From: Acidobacteriota bacterium
GTDB lineage: Bacteria > Acidobacteriota > Terriglobia > UBA7540 > JAPUME01
Assembly (NCBI GenBank): GCA_027294185.1
Contig: JAPUME010000214.1
Location: 1 to 5,369 of the forward strand
Direction: 5' to 3'
DNA length: 5,369 nt
This document shows, one piece after another, positions 1 to 5,369 of the stretch (within the stretch, counting starts at the first letter, position 1; every line of letters starts with the position of its first letter). A program made the translations under genes and the position numbers. The notes beneath the pieces were generated by a model. It was not told the origin of the DNA, made no database searches, and saw only the letters and a program-made list of their open reading frames with translations.

Positions 1-1931
1 TCTTATGTGGGGCCTATGCCTTTCACCAGAGAGGCCGTTTCGACAAGATCTTTTCCCGCGCCAACGGCCGCATCCTCTGGAAGCTTTCTGTTTGCGCCGC
101 ATTCGTCCTGGCCCTGTGCGCAGTGGTGCTGGTTCCGGCTCTCACACTTCTGGAGAATTCCCAGCGCGGCACAACAGGGCTGGTCTATGCTGAGGTAACC
201 TACTGGTCGCTGCACCCGCTCTACACGTTGCAGACCGTCCTACCGGGATTTTTCGGCGAAGCGCTCAATCAGCCTTCGCTTTGGATGACGGTCCTGAACG
301 GCCGCAACGCTCCTTACTTTCCTTCTCTTTTCATCGGTTTTATTCCGATTCTTTTCGCGCTGCTGGGATGGGTCGGCGGGCCGGCGCGCCTGCGAGGATT
401 TGCGGCAGGCGGATGCCTGAGCTTTTTTCTTCTGGCACTGGGAAGGTTTACTCCTCTTTTCGGACTTGCCTATTTGCTGTTCCCCCCGCTGGGGATGATG
501 CGCTTTCCTTCGAAATTTCTGATTCCTGCGTTTCTGCTGCTGGCGCTTTTGGCAGGATGGGGAGTCGATGCGGTGAGACGCGGCACGCTCGAATGGGGCC
601 GCGCACCCAAGCGCTTCTACATCCCGCTTGGGGTGGTGGGCAGCTTGATGGGAATCGTCTGGGTGCTCTCCTGGATTGTTCCCGGATTGATCAGCCGACC
701 TGCATTAGGTCTCTTGCAGGAAGCCAACTCTCTTTTTATGCGGAGTTCGGCGGATGCGTTGAGGATGGAAGAACTCGATGCAGCCGCGAATTTCTTCATC
801 ACCCGTATCCGTTACTTGTTCCCCGGCCTGGTGGGGTTCATTCTTTTCGGGCTCGTCTGGGTGCGGGGGATAAGCCAGGGGAGATTCAGAAAGCTGCTTC
901 CTGTCGTGGCCCTGCTGGGCATGGCTCTGCTGGCCGTGGAAAACCGTAAGGCCAATCCGATGGTCCCCGAAGAGTTCTATTCCTATCGGCCCCCGGCGCT
1001 GGATCTGATGAAAGGAGAACCTCACAGCTACCGTATTTTCTCCATTCCCGAACACCTCTCCGAGCCGGCTCCAACGGACCCGTTGAGGCAGTTTGTGAAA
1101 TTCGAAAACCTCGATTTCACTTCCCGTTTTTCACTGACCGCACGGGTCAGCTTTCGCGAGCGAGTGCTGCTCGAGCGCGCCATCATGCTGGAAGGAGTGC
1201 AGGGCAGTTATAACCTGGATGTGGAACGGAGCTTTCCGCGTTACCTGGTGGAACTCTGGCTCTACGCGCGTACCCTGCGTGAAAGACCGGACCTGATGGA
1301 CAATCTCCTGGCGCTGACGAATGTTCGCTATCACATCTCAAAGCAGAAGCGCGATCACGAAGGCAACCGCCTGTTGGGGGAACTCAACGACGGCTCACCG
1401 CGGCCCGCGTTCCTCTATGAAAATCTCTCCTATGCGCCTCGGGCTTACGTCGCTCATCGTAGGTTCCATACGAGCGACCCGCGCGCGACTCTTGACCGGT
1501 TGACCTTCGATCGCCCGTGGACTCGTTCCGAGGTGATTCTGTTTTCCCTCGACTCCGCCGATTCCCCCGTCCGGGTCGAAGTCCCTGGCGAACCCCCGGC
1601 GGCGGAAACGGCGGCAGAATTCAAAGAAACAATTGATTCCGTGGCGATCGTCCAATATCTCCCTAACTCCGTCACACTGGAGGCCAACCTGTCCCGGCCG
1701 GGATACGTGGTATTGCTGGACCGCTACGACCCGAATTTTCATGCCACCGTAGATGGGAATGAAGTTCCCATCGAACGAGCCAATCAACTGTTTCGTGCCG
1801 TTCCGGTAGGCCCGGGCGAGCACACCATAAGATTTTTCTACCGGCCGGAAGGACTCATTTCAGGAGCCGTGTTATCACTCCTCTGCCTGCTCGTTCTCGT
1901 AGCGGGCGCGGTCAAACGTTCTTCCGCCTGA
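1..1931 (+). CDS. YfhO-like polytopic membrane protein (GT-C-like), 5' end missing
   Basis: The reading frame is open from base 3 to the TGA at 1929-1931, giving 642 visible residues. The GTG at 123 is not the likely start, because the 40 codons before it continue the same protein, including the first half of a membrane helix. Numbering from base 3, hydrophobic segments lie near residues 27-50, 107-124, 132-163, 168-190, 206-229, 271-287, 298-312 and 617-637. A large polar, presumably extracytoplasmic domain fills about 315-615. Family-like features are VYAEVTYWSLHP after the first helix, RFPSKF leading into a helix ending AGWGVD, LTNVRYHI, and a C-terminal block with YDPNFHATVDG, then ANQLFRAVPV and GEHTIRFFY, then the last helix. 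This order matches the YfhO family (Bacillus YfhO is linked to lipoteichoic acid glycosylation). The exact substrate here is unknown. Full-length relatives are usually several hundred residues longer at the N-terminus, so the missing part should hold the catalytic first loop. The amidase gene follows closely on the same strand. Confidence 0.85.
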   Translation, partial: LCGAYAFHQRGRFDKIFSRANGRILWKLSVCAAFVLALCAVVLVPALTLLENSQRGTTGLVYAEVTYWSLHPLYTLQTVLPGFFGEALNQPSLWMTVLNGRNAPYFPSLFIGFIPILFALLGWVGGPARLRGFAAGGCLSFFLLALGRFTPLFGLAYLLFPPLGMMRFPSKFLIPAFLLLALLAGWGVDAVRRGTLEWGRAPKRFYIPLGVVGSLMGIVWVLSWIVPGLISRPALGLLQEANSLFMRSSADALRMEELDAAANFFITRIRYLFPGLVGFILFGLVWVRGISQGRFRKLLPVVALLGMALLAVENRKANPMVPEEFYSYRPPALDLMKGEPHSYRIFSIPEHLSEPAPTDPLRQFVKFENLDFTSRFSLTARVSFRERVLLERAIMLEGVQGSYNLDVERSFPRYLVELWLYARTLRERPDLMDNLLALTNVRYHISKQKRDHEGNRLLGELNDGSPRPAFLYENLSYAPRAYVAHRRFHTSDPRATLDRLTFDRPWTRSEVILFSLDSADSPVRVEVPGEPPAAETAAEFKETIDSVAIVQYLPNSVTLEANLSRPGYVVLLDRYDPNFHATVDGNEVPIERANQLFRAVPVGPGEHTIRFFYRPEGLISGAVLSLLCLLVLVAGAVKRSSA

Positions 1932-1939
1932 CCAGACAA

Positions 1940-1966
1940 AGTTTTGGCGACCCAAACTAACCTTTT
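1940..1966 (+). promoter_or_regulatory. Weak hairpin plus short T run between YfhO-like gene and amidase
   Basis: AGTTTTGG (1940-1947) can pair with CCAAACT (1952-1958) as a 7-bp stem with one bulged T and a CGAC loop. TTTT follows at 1963-1966, four bases after the stem. It begins eight bases after the upstream stop codon. The stem has only three G-C pairs and the T run is short, so at best it is a leaky terminator or attenuator. It may be chance. If it does form, it would cover the candidate TTG start at 1944. Confidence 0.2.
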
Positions 1967-1968
1967 GC

Positions 1969-1973
1969 AGGAG
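1969..1973 (+). promoter_or_regulatory. Ribosome binding site supporting amidase start at ATG 1986
   Basis: AGGAG lies 12 bases before the ATG at 1986-1988. The spacing is longer than the usual 5-10 bases, but this is the only good Shine-Dalgarno match in the gap. The TTG at 1944, which would add 14 residues, has only ACCAGACAAAG-type sequence before it and no purine-rich SD match. This favours ATG 1986 without settling it. Confidence 0.45.
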
Positions 1974-1985
1974 CACATAGAGACC

Positions 1986-3779
1986 ATGCTCAACCAGCCC
2001 TCACTTTCAGATTTGTCGGAAACAATTTCGTCGCACGGGTCCAAATGGACGAGGAGAGAAGCCCTCAAGCTCCTCTCCGTCGCCGGTGTCGGTTCCGCCG
2101 TCTTTGCGCGAGCCTTGTCGGCGCTGGCTGCTGAGAAAACAGAGGTCACAGGAGATATGATCCGGCAGGCCGAATGGATTTCCGGCCTGGAGCTTACGAC
2201 CGAAGAGCGCAAGTTGATGCTTAAAGGAGTGACCGGGGCTATCGAGAAGTATCAGAAACTTAGAGAAGTCCCTCTGGATAACGGCGTCCCGCCCGCTTTG
2301 AGGTTTGACCCCGCACCTCTGACGGGTCCGCCCACCAACCCGGGAAGGAGTACCGTCCAGATAACACCGTCAGCGTCTTCCCGCCGTCCCGACTCTTCGG
2401 AAGACCTCGCCTTTTCCTCCCTCACCAAGCTTTCTGCACTCGTCCGAAGCCGCCAGGTAACTTCTGTTGAACTCACGCGACTCTACCTGGAACGGCTCCA
2501 CCGTTACGACCCGGCGCTTCATTGCGTGATCACCTACACGGCAGAACTGGCGCTGAAGCAGGCGGAGCAGGCCGACCGGGAAATCGCCGAGGGAGGCTAT
2601 CGAGGTCCCCTGCACGGAATTCCCTGGGGCGCAAAGGACATCCTGGCCGTGCCCGGCTACACGACCACCTGGGGCGCCATGCCTTATAAGGAACAGGTGC
2701 GCCCGGACGAATCAACAGTGGTCGCACGTTTGAGACAGGCGGGAGCGGTCCTCGTAGCAAAGCTTTCGGTTGGCGCTCTGGCGATGGGAGATGTCTGGTT
2801 CGGAGCCACCACCAAGAATCCCTGGAAGCCGGAACAAGGGTCCAGCGGCTCCTCGGCGGGTCCGGCGGCGGCGACGGCAGCAGGCTTGGTCGGCTTCGCC
2901 ATCGGCACCGAAACGCGAGGAAGCATCATCTCTCCCTGTACACGCTGCGGGACCACCGGATTGCGCCCCACTTTCGGGCGAGTCAGCCGCCACGGCACCA
3001 TGGCCCTCTCGTGGAGCATGGACAAGATCGGTCCCATCGCCCGGTCCGTGGAAGATTTGGCCCTGATATTCCATGCCATCCATGGCCGCGATGGGCTTGA
3101 CCCGACGGCAGTCGATCGCCCGTTTGGTTGGCCCTCCTCACGGGACGTAGGAACTCTACGGGTCGGTTATGTCCAGTCAGCATTCGAAGAGGACCGCACC
3201 AAGAACGTCAAAACAAAGGAAAGGAAAGCAGCCCTAAAGCAATGGCAGGCCTACGACCGCAGGACACTCGAGGTCTTGCGAGAATTGGGAGTAAGACTCG
3301 TTCCCATCAAACTGCCTGACCACTATCCGGTCGATGCTCTTTCCTTCATCCTGAGTGCTGAAGCGGCGGCAAGCTTCGACGAGCTCACGCGCAAGGGAGG
3401 CGACGATCTACTGGTAAGGCAAAACGCCGGAGCCTGGCCGAACATCTTCCGGCAGGCGCAGTTGATACCTGCGGTCGAATACATACGCGCCAATCGAATC
3501 CGCACGCTGGTGATGCAGGAGATGGAAAAGGTGATCTCAGAGGTGGACGTTTATGTTACACCGAGCTTCGTGGGCGGGAACTTGCTGCTAACCAACCTGA
3601 CCGGTCACCCTGCCGTGGTGGTTCCCAACGGCTTCCGGTCAGCCGACGGCACGCCGACCAGTATCATTTTTATGGGGAAACTTTACGGCGAGACCGAACT
3701 CCTGTCGCTCGCCCATGCCTACCAGCAGGCGACGGACTTCCATTTGAAACGTCCCCCCCTGGCAGCGCTCTCTGCTTGA
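1986..3779 (+). CDS. Tat-exported amidase-signature family hydrolase
   Basis: Read from ATG 1986 this is 597 residues; TTG 1944 would give 611. ATG is preferred for its AGGAG. A twin-arginine signal is visible: TRREALKLL with R23-R24, a hydrophobic stretch to about residue 48, and an ALA-type cleavage site near 46-48 without a lipobox Cys, so a soluble periplasmic enzyme is expected. Residues 50-136 form a helical then proline-rich extension not present in the core fold. The amidase-signature core runs from about 142 to 590. The Ser-cisSer-Lys triad can be placed by motif: Lys217 in GIPWGAKDI, cis-Ser289 in GSSGSSAGPAAATAAG, nucleophile Ser313 in GTETRGSI. The spacing between the two serines (24) equals that in GatA and FAAH, so the enzyme looks catalytically intact. 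Such enzymes hydrolyse amide bonds; the substrate cannot be read from sequence. It is unlikely to be GatA of the tRNA amidotransferase, because of the export signal, the extension, and the absence of gatB or gatC nearby. The C-terminus (NLTGHPAVVVPNGF, then ATDFH) looks complete. Confidence 0.9.
   Translation: MLNQPSLSDLSETISSHGSKWTRREALKLLSVAGVGSAVFARALSALAAEKTEVTGDMIRQAEWISGLELTTEERKLMLKGVTGAIEKYQKLREVPLDNGVPPALRFDPAPLTGPPTNPGRSTVQITPSASSRRPDSSEDLAFSSLTKLSALVRSRQVTSVELTRLYLERLHRYDPALHCVITYTAELALKQAEQADREIAEGGYRGPLHGIPWGAKDILAVPGYTTTWGAMPYKEQVRPDESTVVARLRQAGAVLVAKLSVGALAMGDVWFGATTKNPWKPEQGSSGSSAGPAAATAAGLVGFAIGTETRGSIISPCTRCGTTGLRPTFGRVSRHGTMALSWSMDKIGPIARSVEDLALIFHAIHGRDGLDPTAVDRPFGWPSSRDVGTLRVGYVQSAFEEDRTKNVKTKERKAALKQWQAYDRRTLEVLRELGVRLVPIKLPDHYPVDALSFILSAEAAASFDELTRKGGDDLLVRQNAGAWPNIFRQAQLIPAVEYIRANRIRTLVMQEMEKVISEVDVYVTPSFVGGNLLLTNLTGHPAVVVPNGFRSADGTPTSIIFMGKLYGETELLSLAHAYQQATDFHLKRPPLAALSA
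2052..2057 (+). other. Twin-arginine codons of the amidase export signal
   Basis: AGG AGA encode Arg23-Arg24 (ATG 1986 numbering) in the context K-W-T-R-R-E-A-L-K-L-L. The consensus is S/T-RR-x-F-L-K; here Ala replaces Phe, which is common in predicted Tat substrates. The hydrophobic core that follows is short and rich in Ala, Val and Gly, as expected for Tat rather than Sec. The n-region of about 22 residues is long but within the range seen for Tat signals. Export as a folded protein is inferred. Confidence 0.7.
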
Positions 3780-3806
3780 CGATTCGGATGTAGATCAAGC
3801 AGAGGG
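3768..3806. terminator. Convergent-gene hairpin including the amidase stop codon
   Basis: The arm 3770-3779 (CTCTGCTTGA) is the exact reverse complement of 3795-3804 (TCAAGCAGAG). One G-U pair (3769/3805) and one C-G pair (3768/3806) extend it to 12 bp. The loop is 15 bases (3780-3794). The TGA stop of the amidase gene (3777-3779) forms the top of the left arm, and the GT39-like gene ends 18 bases beyond the right arm on the other strand. The palindrome works in both directions, as expected for a shared terminator between convergent genes. No T run follows on either strand, so it is not a canonical intrinsic terminator; it could instead stabilise mRNA 3' ends or act with Rho. Confidence 0.55.
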
Positions 3807-3823
3807 AAAGAGCCCCGAATAAC

Positions 3824-5369
3824 TCAACGGCGCAAGCGAAAGACATGAAATGCATGAAAGTCGCGGGCGGAAATATACCGTTCGGTCAGAAACTGTGTGA
3901 GCGCCGGGAATTCCGCCAGGCTCTGTTCGGAATCAAGCCTCGTATAGAGAATCGGATAAACAGCGTCGTCGCGATTCACAACCAATAAGGTGGGAGGATC
4001 GGCTCGAAGTTCCCGCATCAATTCCTCACGCCACTCCGGAGGGCACCAGGGAGCGATTTGCGGCATGTTGGTGATGAAGCGGGTGGGGGAGCGTCGATCA
4101 CTCCTGTAATAGATCAGAGGCTCGAAGCCCCAGACGTAGACCGAATCTCCCTCGTCCGAATTCCCTTTCACGAAATCGATCACTTCCATCATCTCGCCCC
4201 AGTGCCCGTAAAGCGCGTTCCAGGAATAGTCACGGTGAGCCGCCTCCGGGCCGCGCGCCCAGATTGCCGCCGAACGGTACCGATCAAAAAAGTCCGCAGA
4301 GAAGGAAACAAAAGGCGTCAGGACCAGTGAAACCGGCACCACCCACACGAGCACCCTCGCCACCCGCCAACTCCGTATCCCGAAATCGGCGGACCAGGAT
4401 CGGAATTGCCCAAAGATTCTCACCGCAACGTAGGCCCAAAGGACCGATAGAAATGGAAGACTCGTGGCAAAACTATAAATCCAAAATCGAAACTGCACGG
4501 CGACGGAAACGAGGCCCAGAAGAGCCGCCAGCAACACAGGCGCAACCTTTCTCCGTTCTTCAGGCTTCCAGGCCAGGGCGAGCACAGCAGCCAACATCAG
4601 CTCCGTCCAAAGACCCAGCCGCATCTGCAACTGCGCGAGCGACCACCATAAATAGCTCGGCGTCCGCTCGATTGCCATCTGCGTGTAAAGCGGGACAACC
4701 TTGAAAAAGGTTTCATAAAAGGCTTGCCACGCCCCCGTCAGCAAGAAATAGAGAGGGACCGCCGCGCCCACCAGCATCAAGCCACCTGCGAATGCCAGGA
4801 TGATTCGAATCCACTCGCCTCGCTTCCCAGGCGTGTCCGACACGGCAGAGTTCCGCTGTGCCGCTGATTTCCTTTCGAGATAGGGGAGAATCAAGACGAG
4901 GGGAGCAAAGATGATCGCGTTGAACTTGAACCAGAAGGCGACTCCCATCAGGGCGCCGGCCAGAGAGTACTTCAAAACCGTTTTTCCTCTTCGAGCCAGG
5001 ACAATCAGGAAACTTCCCAGAACCGGCAACATAAGGAAGCTCTCCGGGTTGGCCGTATTCCGATAACCCAACTGGAAATATGCCACCGAGTGAAATGCCA
5101 CTCCCAGCGCGGCCACCCTGGGCCCCAGGGCGCGTTCTGCAAATCGGAAAAGAAGATAGGAAAGAGCCATCAACCAGAAAAGATCGACGACGCGCACACC
5201 CCAAATCGAAGAGCCGAACAAACGCGCGATGACCGCGAAGAGATAGAAGACTCCCGGAGGCTTCGTATCCCAGCAATCCTGATAGGGGATGCCTCCCTCC
5301 AGGATGCACCTTCCCATGGTCAGAAACACCCCATGGTCTCGGTCCAAGGGAAGCCGGAGGCTGGGCAGG
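3824..5369 (-). CDS. GT39-like (PMT/ArnT superfamily) membrane glycosyltransferase, N-terminus missing
   Basis: The minus-strand frame ends with TGA at 3826-3824 and stays open to the right edge (514 visible residues). A TTG at 5347 could be called a start, but it would fall just before the catalytic-loop motif and remove the first membrane helix. Seven more codons, LPSLRLP, continue upstream in frame, so the true start is beyond the window. Numbering from that TTG, DRDHGVF (2-8) followed by GGIPYQDCWDTKPPGVFY matches the first extracytoplasmic loop of GT39-like transferases, whose acidic residue is thought catalytic. Hydrophobic segments lie near 31-45, 50-68, 77-92, 102-118, 127-156, 180-204, 247-260, 268-284, 288-312 and 329-350. 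FWFKFNA carries the Lys typical after the mid helices. Residues about 352-507 form an outer domain with DSVYVWGFEPLIYY and PTRFITNMP. Such proteins move a sugar from a polyprenyl-phosphate donor to lipid or protein; donor and acceptor are not evident. It converges with the amidase gene. Confidence 0.85.
   Translation of the reverse strand, partial: LPSLRLPLDRDHGVFLTMGRCILEGGIPYQDCWDTKPPGVFYLFAVIARLFGSSIWGVRVVDLFWLMALSYLLFRFAERALGPRVAALGVAFHSVAYFQLGYRNTANPESFLMLPVLGSFLIVLARRGKTVLKYSLAGALMGVAFWFKFNAIIFAPLVLILPYLERKSAAQRNSAVSDTPGKRGEWIRIILAFAGGLMLVGAAVPLYFLLTGAWQAFYETFFKVVPLYTQMAIERTPSYLWWSLAQLQMRLGLWTELMLAAVLALAWKPEERRKVAPVLLAALLGLVSVAVQFRFWIYSFATSLPFLSVLWAYVAVRIFGQFRSWSADFGIRSWRVARVLVWVVPVSLVLTPFVSFSADFFDRYRSAAIWARGPEAAHRDYSWNALYGHWGEMMEVIDFVKGNSDEGDSVYVWGFEPLIYYRSDRRSPTRFITNMPQIAPWCPPEWREELMRELRADPPTLLVVNRDDAVYPILYTRLDSEQSLAEFPALTQFLTERYISARDFHAFHVFRLRR

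Noticed and set aside
123..125. GTG 123 as the true start of the YfhO-like gene
   Set aside because: The frame is open to the window edge and the upstream codons encode the first part of the same membrane helix and a loop, so the gene is cut by the window.
281..949. 222-codon plus-strand frame inside the YfhO-like gene
   Set aside because: It is out of frame with a protein that has clear helices and family motifs, and its own translation is rich in Arg, Gly and Cys without structure.
1395..1823. 142-codon minus-strand open frame opposite the YfhO-like gene
   Set aside because: It lies antisense to the conserved C-terminal domain of the YfhO-like protein and shows no family features.
2684..3083. 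Overlapping minus-strand open frames of 123-131 codons opposite the amidase active-site region
   Set aside because: They mirror the Gly/Ala/Ser-rich codons of the amidase signature, whose antisense frames lack stops. No independent coding evidence was seen.
1986..3779. GatA subunit of the tRNA-dependent amidotransferase
   Set aside because: The signature core is shared, but this protein has a Tat signal, a long N-terminal extension and no gatB or gatC neighbour in the window.
4264..4704. 146-codon plus-strand open frame opposite the GT39-like gene
   Set aside because: It is antisense to a well-supported membrane protein. Its translation is low-complexity, rich in Pro, Arg, Ala and Ser, with no domain or plausible start signal, as expected of a GC-rich shadow frame.
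4713..5309. 198-codon minus-strand open frame overlapping the GT39-like gene in another frame
   Set aside because: The overlapping frame has the GT39-like motifs and helices. This one is rich in Gly, Arg and Ser and has no recognisable structure, so it is a shadow.
5345..5347. TTG 5347 as the true start of the GT39-like gene
   Set aside because: It would start the protein at the catalytic-loop motif with no preceding helix. The frame continues upstream (LPSLRLP) to the edge without a stop.

Overview
The window is an ordinary-looking, gene-dense piece of a moderately GC-rich bacterial chromosome. It holds three long coding regions and almost no free intergenic space. No RNA gene, transposase, integrase, CRISPR array, phage gene or large repeat was found on either strand. 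The protein types point to a Gram-negative-type bacterium, most likely Acidobacteriota or a related environmental lineage: a YfhO-like multi-pass membrane protein, a Tat-exported amidase-signature enzyme with a long N-terminal extension, and a GT39-like (PMT/ArnT superfamily) GT-C transferase. This placement rests on recalled family resemblance, because no phylogenetic marker gene is present.

Layout. Bases 1-1931 (+) carry the C-terminal 642 residues of a YfhO-like polytopic membrane protein whose start lies before the window. After a short gap, an amidase-signature enzyme with a twin-arginine signal is read from ATG 1986 (or TTG 1944) to 3779 on the same strand, so these two may be cotranscribed. 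A 44-bp gap (3780-3823) separates the amidase from a convergent minus-strand gene. That gene encodes a GT39-like transferase, ends at 3824 and runs off the right edge without a visible N-terminus. The gap and the end of the amidase gene form a hairpin with a near-perfect 12-bp stem (arms 3768-3779 and 3795-3806) that includes the amidase stop codon. It is probably a two-way transcription end.

How the genes may work together. The two flanking proteins are GT-C type or GT-C-like membrane proteins, which usually act at the outer face of the cytoplasmic membrane on lipid-linked sugars. The amidase is predicted to be exported to the same compartment. A shared role in cell-surface glycan or glycolipid modification is possible, but nothing in the sequence proves it, and the GT39-like gene is in a separate transcription unit. 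I did not find a clearly novel system. The points most worth checking are the stop-codon hairpin, the unusual residues around the amidase nucleophile (Arg in place of the usual Gly, and a nearby CxxC), and the amidase N-terminal extension.
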